The notes beneath the pieces were generated by a model. It worked only from the letters and a program-made list of their open reading frames with translations. It did not search any database and was not told the origin of the DNA. A stretch of DNA of 64,000 nucleotides from CAZWDL01 sp964632995 (GTDB lineage Bacteria; Bacteroidota; Bacteroidia; Chitinophagales; Saprospiraceae), in assembly GCA_964632995.1 (NCBI GenBank), contig CAZWDL010000025.1, positions 1-64,000 of the forward strand, in the 5' to 3' direction. Of the stretch, positions 33,890 to 42,791 are shown piece by piece; position 1 is the stretch's first letter; every line of letters starts with the position of its first letter. The position numbers and the translations under genes were made by a program.

Positions 33890-35293
33890 ATGAACTTGCA
33901 GGAAATATTGGATAAGATACTCTTTAGCACTGGTGATTACAATATTACGATTGGAAATATATTGATTACGCTGCTGATATTAATCTTGCTAGTATCTCTG
34001 CAACAATTAATACAGAGGCGATGGATGCCTCTTTTTTTCGAGCGCCAGGAAGTAGAAGTTTCCGGTCAGAAGAAAATCCGGCGAACTGTGAATATCAGCA
34101 CCCTGCTGGCCATTCTGTTGACGCTGGTTCTCGGTCTTCAGCTCAACCCTGATATTTATGCCAATGAGGAGTTTACGTTTCGCCTGTCCGGCATCCTCTC
34201 TATTTTGCTGGCCTGGCAACTGGCGCGGTTAGCTGACCAGATGCTTTCCCACCTGCTCACCCGCAACTTTCAGCGACGCAGACAGGAAGCCGCCGATCAG
34301 CATATACGGGTGCAGTTGCCCAGCGAAACAAAAACCTATCACCACCGCACTGTACAGTATATCGTTTATTTATTCGCTGTATTTGTCCTCATCAATGTCT
34401 TTGGTATCGATCGCAGCATTGCGGTGCCGCTGGGTGAACGGCAACTGGAACTTTCTCTTTCCGATTTCATCGTAGCCGCGGGTATTCTCCTTATCACCCG
34501 GCTATTCATCTGGATACTTATACAGCTCATTCTCTATCCCTATTACCGGCGAAAAGAAATCAACATCGGATCACAGTACGCCATAAATCAGCTGCTGCGG
34601 TATGTGCTCTTCACTATTGCTGTACTCATCGCCCTGCAGTCACTCGGCATACAGATGACCTTGATTTGGGGTGGCGCGGCGGCTTTGCTCGTCGGCATCG
34701 GCCTGGGGTTACAACAAACTTTTAACGACTTTTTCTCGGGGCTGGTCCTGCTCTTCGAACGCTCCGTCGAGGTCGGTGATGTCGTTAATTTGGGCGGACT
34801 CATCGGTACGGTGCGCCTCATTGGGCTTCGCTCCTCTCATGTACAAACCCGTGACAATATCACGGTGATCGTCCCCAACTCCAAGCTCGTTGTCGATAAT
34901 GTGGTCAACTGGAGTCATAATGACAACCGGGCCCGCTTTCACATCACCGTCGGCATTGCCTATGGCTCCGATACGGAACTGGTGCGGGATCTGCTGGTGC
35001 TCGCCGCCCAACAACACGAAAAGATCCTCAATTTTCCCCGCCCCTTCGTCCGCTTTATCGATTTCGGCAATTCTTCCCTCGACTTCGAACTTCATTTCTG
35101 GACCAAGGAGCTTATCCGCATCGAAGATGTAAAGAGCGACCTCCGCTTTGCTATTGATGCCGCTTTCCGCGAAAATGAGGTCACCATTCCCTTTCCCCAA
35201 CGGGACGTGTGGTTTAAAACCCCCTTACAGCAGGAAAACGGTCAGGCGCCGAGCCGGCAGGAATCACCCGGCCCGGAGAATCGGGCGCGCTAA
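33890..35293 (+). CDS. MscS-family mechanosensitive channel
   Basis: The 467-residue protein has an N-terminal helix (residues 16-40), a pair of helices near 65-115, two more around 140-225, and the MscS pore helix (LIWGGAAALLVGIGLGLQQT, then FNDFFSGLVLLFERSVEVGD), which is the TM3 Gly/Ala-rich motif followed by the beta-domain start VVNLGGLIGTVRLIGLRSSH. The cytoplasmic vestibule runs to IPFPQRDVWFK, a typical ending. The extra N-terminal helices make it a mid-sized MscS like those of the MscM type. It releases solutes under hypo-osmotic shock. Confidence 0.92.
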   Translation: MNLQEILDKILFSTGDYNITIGNILITLLILILLVSLQQLIQRRWMPLFFERQEVEVSGQKKIRRTVNISTLLAILLTLVLGLQLNPDIYANEEFTFRLSGILSILLAWQLARLADQMLSHLLTRNFQRRRQEAADQHIRVQLPSETKTYHHRTVQYIVYLFAVFVLINVFGIDRSIAVPLGERQLELSLSDFIVAAGILLITRLFIWILIQLILYPYYRRKEINIGSQYAINQLLRYVLFTIAVLIALQSLGIQMTLIWGGAAALLVGIGLGLQQTFNDFFSGLVLLFERSVEVGDVVNLGGLIGTVRLIGLRSSHVQTRDNITVIVPNSKLVVDNVVNWSHNDNRARFHITVGIAYGSDTELVRDLLVLAAQQHEKILNFPRPFVRFIDFGNSSLDFELHFWTKELIRIEDVKSDLRFAIDAAFRENEVTIPFPQRDVWFKTPLQQENGQAPSRQESPGPENRAR

Positions 35294-35344
35294 TCGATTA
35301 AATGTTTGATCCGCCGAATTGCCCGGTAGGGGAAGCAAGAGATA

Positions 35345-35376
35345 TTGCCCGGGATTATTTTTAAGCCCCCGGGCAA
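35345..35376 (+). terminator. possible terminator hairpin after mscS-like gene
   Basis: A perfect 9-bp stem TTGCCCGGG with CCCGGGCAA lies 50 bases after the stop. No U-run follows, so intrinsic termination is uncertain. Confidence 0.4.
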
Positions 35377-35717
35377 CCTGCCGCCTCAATTCTACGTCTT
35401 TTTTTTGAGGGAAGGGGTTGAACCTCCTTCGCCGGAGGAGTTATAACCGCCGGCAGAGAACAGGAGCAAAAAAAGAAAATATAAGAGGGAAGGGGCCGAT
35501 TGTATTTATTCACTAAGAGGGACATCTTTATAAACTGCTCCGGATCCCTGTGTTTTGTTAAGAACGGTAAATGTTCCGTTAAACATTAGTTAAAGACCGG
35601 CAAGCCGGGTTACGAAGTACTCAAAATCCACGTTTACCAAAACGTAGCAGCACCGGTAAAATGTGACTTTCTCACGGCTGCTGCAGTCAAAAGAAAAAAT
35701 TGAAATAGAGAAAGTTG

Positions 35718-35725
35718 TATTTTTG
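35718..35725 (+). promoter_or_regulatory. TATTTTTG -7 box upstream of first ompH
   Basis: TATTTTTG matches the Bacteroidota TAnnTTTG consensus, with a TTG at 35700-35702 in the expected upstream position. It lies 44 bases before the ATG at 35770. Confidence 0.7.
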
Positions 35726-35769
35726 CGAATCAAGGAGCAACTTTTTGACTAATCTATAAAAGTATATCA

Positions 35770-36312
35770 ATGAACAACACATCAGCCAGCTGGAACCCAA
35801 AGAAAATGATCGCCTTCTTAGGTATGGCGTTTCTGCTCACTATATCGGCGACTTCCCTGTCGGGACAACGCGTCGCGGTGGTAGACGTCAATAAAATTAT
35901 GGAAAGTATCGCCGAGTATCAGCAAGCCCAGCAGGAGTTGGATCGCCAAGCCTCCAAATGGCGTCAGGATATTGCCCAGGAGTACGACAAAATCAAGGGC
36001 ATGTACAACCGCTACCAGGCCGAGCAGGTGCTCCTGAGCGATGAAGCACGCCGCCAGCGCGAAGAAGAAATTATGGCCCGGGAGAAAGAAGTCCGGGACT
36101 TGCAAAAAGCCTACTTCGGCCCCGAAGGCCAGCTATTCCAGCGCCGCCAGGAGCTCGTCCGGCCAATCCAGGATAAGGTCTACGCCGCCATCGAGTCTTA
36201 CGCCCAGGATCGCGGTTACGATATCATGCTTGATAAGAGTAGCGCTTCGGGCATCATTTTCAATAACCCGGAATACGATAAGACAGAAGACATTCTGGGC
36301 AAACTCAAGTAA
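35770..36312 (+). CDS. OmpH/Skp family periplasmic chaperone
   Basis: The 180-residue precursor has a signal peptide (residues 1-32, ending SATSLSGQ) and the Skp fold: opening strand RVAVVDVNKIMESIAEYQQA, two long charged helices forming the tentacles (residues 50-130), and closing YAAIESYAQDRGYDIMLDKS. Skp-type chaperones hold unfolded outer-membrane proteins in the periplasm. It is followed 139 bases later by a second ompH with its own -7 box. The C-terminal GIIFNNPEYDKTEDILGKL tail is typical for Bacteroidota paralogues. Confidence 0.92.
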   Translation: MNNTSASWNPKKMIAFLGMAFLLTISATSLSGQRVAVVDVNKIMESIAEYQQAQQELDRQASKWRQDIAQEYDKIKGMYNRYQAEQVLLSDEARRQREEEIMAREKEVRDLQKAYFGPEGQLFQRRQELVRPIQDKVYAAIESYAQDRGYDIMLDKSSASGIIFNNPEYDKTEDILGKLK

Positions 36313-36363
36313 GCCCCTGATCGATAACTATATAGGTTCCGATTAAAAATCAAATAAAAACTG

Positions 36364-36371
36364 TATTTTTG
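36364..36371 (+). promoter_or_regulatory. TATTTTTG -7 box upstream of second ompH
   Basis: A second perfect copy of the same box lies between the two ompH genes, 80 bases before the ATG at 36452, so the second gene can be transcribed on its own. Confidence 0.7.
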
Positions 36372-36451
36372 CACCCGCTTAGGATAAGCACAAATCATAA
36401 GAACGCTATCCTGAGGAGCAGTTTTATAAATTTAAGTCAAAACGCTTTGAA

Positions 36452-36967
36452 ATGAAAAGGACGCTAAAAATTACCGCTCTTCTGATTGCGATGGTTTCCT
36501 TTGTTGGACTGGCTCAGGCCCAGCAGAAGTTTGGATATGTCAACTCTTCGGCTATCCTCGCTGAAATGCCGGAGGTCAAGCAGGCCGACGCCAACCTGGA
36601 AGCCCTGCAAAAGCAATTGCAGAAGAAAGGCCAAGATATGGTCCAGAAATTACAACAGGACTACGCTTCCGTTCAACAAAGAATGGAACGTGGGGAACTA
36701 TCGCCCAAACAACAGGAAGAAGAAGCTGCCCGCCTGAAAGAAGAAGAAATGAAAATCGGGGAGTTCGAACAGCAGATGATGCAACAGGTTCAGGAAAAGC
36801 GCCAGAGCCTCCTGGAGCCTATCTATGAGAAAGTTAATACGGCGATTGAAGAAGTCGCCCAGGAGAATGGCTATGTCATGATCTTTGACGAATCGGTTTT
36901 ACTCTACAAAGAACCCTCTCAGGACGTCAGTGATCAGGTGAAGGCCAAACTGGGTATCGTCAACTAA
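36452..36967 (+). CDS. OmpH/Skp family periplasmic chaperone
   Basis: The 171-residue precursor has a signal peptide (MKRTLKITALLIAMVSFVGL, AQAQ) and the same fold as its neighbour: KFGYVNSSAILAEMPEVKQA, then two long Gln/Glu/Lys-rich helices, then AIEEVAQENGYVMIFDESVL. Its charged arm is shorter than that of the first copy and contains many glutamines. Tandem ompH pairs often sit downstream of bamA in this phylum; here bamA is not adjacent. Confidence 0.92.
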   Translation: MKRTLKITALLIAMVSFVGLAQAQQKFGYVNSSAILAEMPEVKQADANLEALQKQLQKKGQDMVQKLQQDYASVQQRMERGELSPKQQEEEAARLKEEEMKIGEFEQQMMQQVQEKRQSLLEPIYEKVNTAIEEVAQENGYVMIFDESVLLYKEPSQDVSDQVKAKLGIVN

Positions 36968-37000
36968 AACAGAAAGGGATTTTCCCCCTCTACTAATAAA

Positions 37001-37034
37001 GGCGCCGGCCACCCGACGGGTAGCCGGCGCCTTT
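37001..37034. terminator. bidirectional terminator between ompH and trmB
   Basis: A 9-bp stem GGCGCCGGC (37001-37009) with GCCGGCGCC (37023-37031) is followed by TTT on the plus strand and by TTTATTA on the minus strand. It separates two convergent genes. Confidence 0.75.
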
Positions 37035-37066
37035 GTGGTTTTAATCCCTCCGAAGGAAAGCAGTAC

Positions 37067-37762
37067 TTATCCTTTCCATCGGAACCGCAGGTACTTTATC
37101 GTCTTTCCCGCTTCCAGGTGTATGCGCTCGTAGTAGGTCTTCAGTTCCAGTTCAGGCAGCGGCAGGGATTGGCTGTAGATGTCCTCGTAACTGTATTCTA
37201 ATTCGAAGTCCTGTTCCCCGGAAAGCACCTCCAAAGTAAACTCATAAAGGTTGGATTCATCGGTTTTGAGGTGAATCAGCCCACCCTTTTTTATAACCTT
37301 CCGGTACCGGTCCAGAAAGCGTGCGGAGGTAAGCCGGCGATTGGCCTTGCTTTTGCGCAAAAATGGATCGGGAAAGGTAATCCAGATCTCATTGGCTTCG
37401 CCGGCCTCGAAAAAATGGGCGATCTGCTCAATCCGGGTGCGCAGGAAAGCCGCATTGCCGATCTGTTCGCGCAGGGCGATCCGCGCGCCTTTCCAGATGC
37501 GCGCGCCTTTGACATCCACTCCGACATAATTCCGTTTCGGATACATCCTGGCTAAGCCGAGTGTGTATTCACCTCTTCCACAGGCGAGCTCCAGGGTAAT
37601 GGGATGATCGTTACCGAAGTGCCGGGCGGCCCATTCGCCTCGCAGCTCTACCTCCTCACCATTCTGTCCGATCAGTTGCGGTTCCTTCGGAGTAAAGTTT
37701 TCATACACGTTGGGAAACGTGAGATTTTCAGCAAATTTTTGCAGCTTATTCCTCTTTCTCAT
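37067..37762 (-). CDS. trmB: tRNA (guanine-N7)-methyltransferase
   Basis: The 231-residue protein makes m7G46 in tRNA using S-adenosylmethionine. The SAM-binding stretch is ITLELACGRGEYTLGLARMY, then PKRNYVGVDVKGARIWKGA. The motif ANEIWITFPDPFLRKSKANR and RLTSARFLDRYRKVIKKGG correspond to the TrmB signature (FPDPWxKxxHxKRR), and LIHLKTDESNLYEF follows. In Bacteroidota the signature tryptophan is commonly replaced, as here by FL. It overlaps the upstream hydrolase gene by 17 bases, so the pair is translated from one message. Confidence 0.94.
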   Translation of the reverse strand: MRKRNKLQKFAENLTFPNVYENFTPKEPQLIGQNGEEVELRGEWAARHFGNDHPITLELACGRGEYTLGLARMYPKRNYVGVDVKGARIWKGARIALREQIGNAAFLRTRIEQIAHFFEAGEANEIWITFPDPFLRKSKANRRLTSARFLDRYRKVIKKGGLIHLKTDESNLYEFTLEVLSGEQDFELEYSYEDIYSQSLPLPELELKTYYERIHLEAGKTIKYLRFRWKG

Positions 37763-38564
37763 ATCGTAGTATTTCGTCCATCTGCCGATGGTACCTGTCG
37801 TATATCATCAGATCATTGTGCCGGCCCATCTCAATCGTGATAAAACGGTCGGCAGGCTTCAGCGCCGGCCTGAGCCTGGCCGCACAACGCTCGGGCACAA
37901 TAAAGTCGGCTGTTCCCTGGAAAATATACACCGGATACGAAACGCGCGGCAAATACTCCCGGTTGGGAAAAATGTATTTGAATAAAAACAGCCGCGGCAA
38001 AAAAGGATAATAGGTGTAAAACAAATCGCGCATACTGGCGAAAGGGGTTTCCAGAACCAGGGAGCGCGCCGGCATTTCCGAAGCCAGCCGGCAGGCCATC
38101 GCGCTGCCGATGGAGCGGCCGAAGATAATGATCTTTTCAGGAGGATAAAAGCGGCGAAGGTGCTCATACATCAGCCGGGCATCGTCGTAGAGCAGAGCCT
38201 CGGTCCTCAGTCCCCGGCTTTTTCCAAAGCCTCGGTAATCGCAAACAAAAAAGTCGTACCCGAAGCGAAAGAAAAAGTGATACAGGTTCCCCCAACGGGC
38301 CAGATTCCCGGAATTTCCGTGAAAATAAAGCACGACCCCGCGGCATTGCTGTTTCTTCGGCAGGTGGAACCAAAGAGCGTTGAGCCTGCCACCCGCTTTG
38401 CCGCAAAGGCTCAACTCTTCATAATCAGCTTCAAAATGAAACTCGTGCCCGGAAGTTAACTTGTCGGGTCGAAAAATAAACAGGTCCTGCAACACGTAAG
38501 TAAATAAATTACCGAGTAGCAACAGGCCCAGAAACCCCGACAAAATGTAGACTAGAGTGATCAT
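37746..38564 (-). CDS. alpha/beta hydrolase, membrane-anchored
   Basis: The 272-residue protein has an N-terminal helix (residues 2-26) that probably anchors it. The hydrolase fold shows GVVLYFHGNSGNLARWGNLY (oxyanion loop), VCDYRGFGKSRG, the nucleophile serine in IIFGRSIGSAMACRLA, an aspartate in FQGTADFIVPERC, and a histidine in IEMGRHNDLMIYDRYH. This layout matches the BEM46/YqkD-like hydrolases of unknown substrate. The stop overlaps the start of trmB. Confidence 0.88.
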   Translation of the reverse strand: MITLVYILSGFLGLLLLGNLFTYVLQDLFIFRPDKLTSGHEFHFEADYEELSLCGKAGGRLNALWFHLPKKQQCRGVVLYFHGNSGNLARWGNLYHFFFRFGYDFFVCDYRGFGKSRGLRTEALLYDDARLMYEHLRRFYPPEKIIIFGRSIGSAMACRLASEMPARSLVLETPFASMRDLFYTYYPFLPRLFLFKYIFPNREYLPRVSYPVYIFQGTADFIVPERCAARLRPALKPADRFITIEMGRHNDLMIYDRYHRQMDEILRYEKEE

Positions 38565-38700
38565 CTCACTTTATTCATCTTTTTGATTTTTGCTGGCTAT
38601 CTGACAGGTAGCGGCATTTTGCTTCGAACTATATGGCCTGCTTCCTTATTTTTATAATAAGAACCATAACCAAGCAGTTCTGAGCTTTTAATACAATGCT

Positions 38701-40122
38701 ATGAAAAATTTCTTTTCCATACTTCTTTTATGCTTTCCCTTTCTGCTCCCGGCGCAGGTAATCACCGTTTCCGATGATATTCAGCTGCGCAATGACGCCG
38801 CCTACGAAATCATCGGCGACCTCAAAGGGCGGCTCTTGCTTTTCCGGGATCGCGCTACCGATTTCCAGGTTCAGGCCTTCAACGAGAAAATGCGGGAGGT
38901 CTGGAGCAAAGACCTGGAATTGGATAAACGCCTTCCCGTGGTGCTGGGCCTGGTGCCCACGGAAGAGGATTTCACCCTCTTCTACCGCTTCCGGCAAAAG
39001 TCACATACCGTGCTCAAAATGCATAAGTACGATCCGGCGGCCAACTTGGTCGACTCCACGACCATCAAGGATTACGGTTATCTTTTCTTCACGCCCGACT
39101 TCGAAATGGTGCGCTCGCAGGATAAGAGCAAAGTGCTCATTTATTATGTAGAAAAACAAAAGATTATTCACGCCCTTTCCTTTGATGTTCTAAACCAGCA
39201 ATTGCTCTGGGACCAAACCTTCCAGCCGGAAGACTTTGACTATTCCCGCGATATCCTGCATACCGTTGTCGACGATGACGGCAATGCCTATATGATTTTC
39301 GAGAAAAACAACCTAAAATACAAGCGGGATCCTCATTACTATGAGGTACACCAATACATAGGCGAAGGCAATCAGTACAGCCGCTTCAATATCGCCCTGG
39401 ACGGTAAGCTGACTTATGACGTTCACTTCAAGTTCGATAATATCAATAAGGCGCTAAAAGCAGGGGGGCTATATGCGGAAAATAACCCCGGAAGAGCTAC
39501 CGGCTACTTCTACTTAAGCATTCCCAGAAACAGCTCGGAGGCCTATCGTCTGAACTTCGACGCCTTCACCGACGAATTCGTTACTACCTTGATGGGCAAA
39601 GAAGTGAACGACCACAAAGGTATTATGGAGTCCAGCATTCAGGATATTGTACTTCGCCAGGACGGCGGAATTCTGTTGATCGGAGAACGCAACCGGCAGT
39701 ACGAACGACGCCTGGCCAGCACCAACCGGCTCGGCTACGATTCGTACAACCGCTATATCGTCGATTATTTCTATGACGACCTTTTCATCATCTCCGTTCA
39801 TCCGGACGGGGCCCCGCACTGGCAACAGGTGCTGCCTAAGAAACAGTATTCCCAGGATGATGAAGGCGTGTACTCCTCTTATTTCCTCTTCAAAACGCCC
39901 AGCCGCCTGCGCTTTCTCTTCAACGATGAGATCCGCCAGGAAAATACTGTCAGCGAATACGTCATCAACGGTCATGGCGAGTACGACCGCAACAGCGTAC
40001 TCAGCACCGAAAACCTTCAGATGCGCCTCCGCTTCCGCGACGCGACCCAAACCAGCGCCCGGCAAATCATCATCCCCAGCGAAAGAAGGAGTCAACTTAG
40101 ACTGATTAAAGTGGAGTATTAA
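38701..40122 (+). CDS. hypothetical exported protein, 473 aa
   Basis: Residues 1-19 are a signal peptide (MKNFFSILLLCFPFLLPAQ). The mature protein is rich in beta strands with repeated short Leu/Phe/Asp motifs such as GRLLLFRDRATDFQVQAF and HTVVDDDGNAYMIFEKNN, suggesting a propeller of roughly seven blades. A family name cannot be given; I know similar lone exported proteins from Saprospiria only in outline. A periplasmic or surface location is likely. The ornithine-cyclodeaminase family gene begins 55 bases downstream on the same strand. Confidence 0.75.
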   Translation: MKNFFSILLLCFPFLLPAQVITVSDDIQLRNDAAYEIIGDLKGRLLLFRDRATDFQVQAFNEKMREVWSKDLELDKRLPVVLGLVPTEEDFTLFYRFRQKSHTVLKMHKYDPAANLVDSTTIKDYGYLFFTPDFEMVRSQDKSKVLIYYVEKQKIIHALSFDVLNQQLLWDQTFQPEDFDYSRDILHTVVDDDGNAYMIFEKNNLKYKRDPHYYEVHQYIGEGNQYSRFNIALDGKLTYDVHFKFDNINKALKAGGLYAENNPGRATGYFYLSIPRNSSEAYRLNFDAFTDEFVTTLMGKEVNDHKGIMESSIQDIVLRQDGGILLIGERNRQYERRLASTNRLGYDSYNRYIVDYFYDDLFIISVHPDGAPHWQQVLPKKQYSQDDEGVYSSYFLFKTPSRLRFLFNDEIRQENTVSEYVINGHGEYDRNSVLSTENLQMRLRFRDATQTSARQIIIPSERRSQLRLIKVEY

Positions 40123-40177
40123 AAGCTGAATGCTCTGTAACAAAGGTAACTTTTCAACTTTTTTCCTATACTTGGGC

Positions 40178-41131
40178 ATGCGACAGATTACACAAGCCCA
40201 GCTCGAGCGGGTGCTCGACTTCCCAAGCCTGGTGGAGGCCTTGCGGGAAGCCTTCCGGAGCAGTATCGAGGCGCCGCAACGCCATCACCACGATTACCCT
40301 AATCCGGTTGAAGGAGCAGATTCTACGCTGCTGCTCATGCCCGCCTGGGAAGCCGGTGCTTTTCTGGGCGTAAAAATCATCACGGTATCTCCAAATAACA
40401 GCAAGTACGACCTGCCGGCTGTGCAGGGCGCCTATCTGCTATTCGACGCCCACAAAGGAACACCGCTGGCACAGATCGAGGCCAAAAGCCTTACCGCCCT
40501 CCGAACCGCCGCCGCCTCCGCACTGGCATCCACTTTTCTTTCGCGCGCCGAGAGCCGCTCCCTCCTGATGGTGGGCACCGGCGCGCTGGCGCCACGGCTC
40601 ATCGAAGCCCACGCCGCCCTGCGCCCCATCGAGCGGGTCTTCGTATGGGGGCGCCGCTACCGGCAGGCCCAGAGCCTCGCCGAAAGCCTATACAACCACG
40701 ACTTTCACATCGAGGCGGTGGAAACCATTGAAGAAGTAATCCGGGAAGCCGACATTATTTCCAGCGCCACGCTCAGTCCCGACCCCCTCATCTTCGGCGA
40801 GCACCTGCGTCCCGGTCAGCACCTCGACCTGGTCGGTTCTTTCAAACCCAATATGCGCGAAGCAGATGATGAAAGCATACGGCGGGCCAGCATCTTCGCC
40901 GATGTTCGCGACAGCGCCTCGAAGGAATCGGGCGACCTGGCCATTCCCATCCAACGCCGCATCCTCACCAAGGGTGCTATCAAAGCCGACCTCTTTGAAC
41001 TGTGCCGCGGCAAACACGAGGGCCGGCGCAACGAAGAAGAAATCACTTTCTTCAAATCTGTCGGCCACGCTCTGGAAGACCTGGCTGCCGCCAAACTGGC
41101 TTTTCAACGGTTGAAAATTCAAAATTTCTGA
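40178..41131 (+). CDS. ornithine cyclodeaminase / mu-crystallin family enzyme
   Basis: The ATG at 40178 (MRQITQAQLERVLDF) is chosen over an upstream in-frame ATG because the family begins there; this gives 317 residues. It carries the substrate-side lysine in GVKIITVSPNN, the EAKSLTALRTAAASALA segment, the dinucleotide motif LMVGTGALAPRLIEAHAALR, and the SATLSPDPLI and LVGSFKPNMREADDESI segments. Members include ornithine cyclodeaminase, pyrroline-2-carboxylate reductase and alanine dehydrogenase; they cannot be separated by eye. A link with the ornithine-making genes at 22-27 kb would be speculative. Confidence 0.87.
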   Translation: MRQITQAQLERVLDFPSLVEALREAFRSSIEAPQRHHHDYPNPVEGADSTLLLMPAWEAGAFLGVKIITVSPNNSKYDLPAVQGAYLLFDAHKGTPLAQIEAKSLTALRTAAASALASTFLSRAESRSLLMVGTGALAPRLIEAHAALRPIERVFVWGRRYRQAQSLAESLYNHDFHIEAVETIEEVIREADIISSATLSPDPLIFGEHLRPGQHLDLVGSFKPNMREADDESIRRASIFADVRDSASKESGDLAIPIQRRILTKGAIKADLFELCRGKHEGRRNEEEITFFKSVGHALEDLAAAKLAFQRLKIQNF

Positions 41132-41212
41132 TTATTACGGAAAGAGTGATCGAAAAGGGCCGCCGGATTCATTTTCCGGCATCAGCCGTAGGGCTCCTTT
41201 ACCGAAGTTCCC

Positions 41213-41220
41213 TATTTTTG
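41213..41220 (+). promoter_or_regulatory. TATTTTTG -7 box of dapD
   Basis: A perfect TAnnTTTG element lies 34 bases before the dapD start; no clear -33 TTG is seen. Confidence 0.65.
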
Positions 41221-41254
41221 CAGCGCTAAAGAATTCAAGAACTGAAAGAACAAC

Positions 41255-42070
41255 ATGAGCACCCTGCAATCCACTATCGAAAAAGCCTGGGAAGACCGCA
41301 GCCTCCTCAAAGAGGTCGCCACCCAGAATACCATACGTGAAGTGATCGAGCAACTCGATAAAGGCGCGCTGCGCGTCGCAGAACCAACTGAGGATGGATG
41401 GAAAGTCAACGATTGGATCAAAAAAGCCGTCGTCCTTTACTTTCCCATCCAACAGATGGAAACGATGGAAGTCGGCCCCTTCGAGTTTCACGATAAAATA
41501 CCGCTGAAGAAAGATTATGCCGCACAAGGTGTACGGGTCGTTCCACACGCCATCGCACGCCACGGATCCTTCCTGGAAAGCGGCGTCATCATGATGCCCA
41601 GCTACGTCAATATCGGCGCCTGGGTAGGCAGTGGCAGCATGGTGGACACCTGGGCCACGGTGGGCTCCTGCGCCCAGATAGGCCGCAACGTGCATCTCAG
41701 CGGCGGCGTAGGCATCGGCGGTGTACTGGAACCGCCGCAGGCAGCTCCTACCGTTATTGAGGACAACTGCTTTATCGGCTCCCGCAGTATAGTGGTGGAG
41801 GGCGTGCGCGTAGAACGCGAAGCCGTGCTCGGCGCCAATGTCGTCCTCACCCAGTCGACCCGTATCATTGATGTGACGGGCGCAGAACCCGTCACCCACA
41901 GGGGACGCGTGCCGTCCCGCTCAGTGGTCGTCCCCGGCACTTACCCGAAGCAGTTTCCCGCCGGCGAATACCAGGTGGCTTGCGCCCTGATCATAGGCCG
42001 GCGCAAGGAAAGCACCGATAAAAAAGTATCGCTCAACGAGGCCCTGCGGGAATACAATGTAGCGGTCTGA
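41255..42070 (+). CDS. dapD: tetrahydrodipicolinate N-succinyltransferase
   Basis: The 271-residue enzyme carries out the succinylation step of lysine and diaminopimelate synthesis. After a helical N-terminal domain (residues 1-100) comes a left-handed beta helix of hexapeptide repeats: GVIMMPSYVNIGAWVGSGSM, VDTWATVGSCAQIGRNVHLS, GGVGIGGVLEPPQAAPTVIE, NCFIGSRSIVVEGVRVEREA. The substrate-contact segment RHGSFLE and the C-terminal PVTHRGRVPSRSVVVPGTYP are typical. It is monocistronic or followed by pth 41 bases on. Confidence 0.95.
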   Translation: MSTLQSTIEKAWEDRSLLKEVATQNTIREVIEQLDKGALRVAEPTEDGWKVNDWIKKAVVLYFPIQQMETMEVGPFEFHDKIPLKKDYAAQGVRVVPHAIARHGSFLESGVIMMPSYVNIGAWVGSGSMVDTWATVGSCAQIGRNVHLSGGVGIGGVLEPPQAAPTVIEDNCFIGSRSIVVEGVRVEREAVLGANVVLTQSTRIIDVTGAEPVTHRGRVPSRSVVVPGTYPKQFPAGEYQVACALIIGRRKESTDKKVSLNEALREYNVAV

Positions 42071-42111
42071 ATCGGGGGAAACCTTTTTACGGCTTATACC
42101 GTTAATTTCTA

Positions 42112-42732
42112 ATGAATTGGTTATCCCGCATAGGCTCACTGTTCCAACAAAAAAAGGAAGAACCCGATCCAATGAAGTACTTGATAGCGGGGCTGGGCAA
42201 TATGGGCGCCGAGTACGACGGCACCCGGCACAACATCGGTTTTGATGTGGTGGACCACCTGGCTTCGGAATTTGACGTTTCCTTTTCCAATGATACCCTG
42301 GGCGATCTTGCAGCGTTTCGTCACAAGGGCAGGACCCTCGTTTTGCTCAAACCTTCCACTTTCATGAACCGCAGCGGCAAAGCAGTCCGGTACTGGCTGC
42401 AAAAACTCAACATTCCCAAAGAGCGCCTGCTGGTAATCGTGGATGACATTAACTTGCCGCTGGGCAAAATACGCCTGCGTGGAAAAGGCAGTCCCGGTGG
42501 TCACAACGGCTTGCAGGATATCGACCAGATGACTGGCGGCGGTAATTACCCCCGTCTGCGCGTCGGCATAGGCTCCGATTTTCCAAAAGGCCGGCAGGCC
42601 GACTACGTTCTCGGAGAATGGACCGCCGAAGAGCGCGAGCAGCTGCCCGCAATTATGGAGCGGGCGGCGGAAACTGTCAAGAGCTTCGCCACTATAGGAT
42701 TACAGCATACGATGAGTCAGTATAATGGCTAA
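42112..42732 (+). CDS. pth: peptidyl-tRNA hydrolase
   Basis: The 206-residue enzyme releases peptides from stalled peptidyl-tRNA. The catalytic histidine is H40 in YDGTRHNIGFDVVD. LLKPSTFMNRSGKAVRYWL, VIVDDINLPLGKIRLRGKGS and GGHNGLQDI are the remaining core motifs. A second in-frame ATG at 42172 starts the usual MKYLIAGLGN opening; the 20-residue basic-hydrophobic leader before it (MNWLSRIGSLFQQKK) is a pattern also seen in other Bacteroidota Pth proteins as I recall, so the longer start is kept with moderate confidence. Confidence 0.94.
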   Translation: MNWLSRIGSLFQQKKEEPDPMKYLIAGLGNMGAEYDGTRHNIGFDVVDHLASEFDVSFSNDTLGDLAAFRHKGRTLVLLKPSTFMNRSGKAVRYWLQKLNIPKERLLVIVDDINLPLGKIRLRGKGSPGGHNGLQDIDQMTGGGNYPRLRVGIGSDFPKGRQADYVLGEWTAEEREQLPAIMERAAETVKSFATIGLQHTMSQYNG

Positions 42733-42791
42733 AAGCACCTGGGTCTCAGGTCCGCCCTCCCTTCTTTTGGCCGGGTAAAATTCCTGAGAGC

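Larger units (their letters stand above)
35294..35769. other. gap between MscS and OmpH genes
   Basis: There is no gene. It holds a palindrome TTGCCCGGG/CCCGGGCAA (35345-35353 and 35368-35376) that may end the channel transcript, a CCTCC...GGAGG hairpin near 35424-35441, and the OmpH promoter at 35718. Confidence 0.6.
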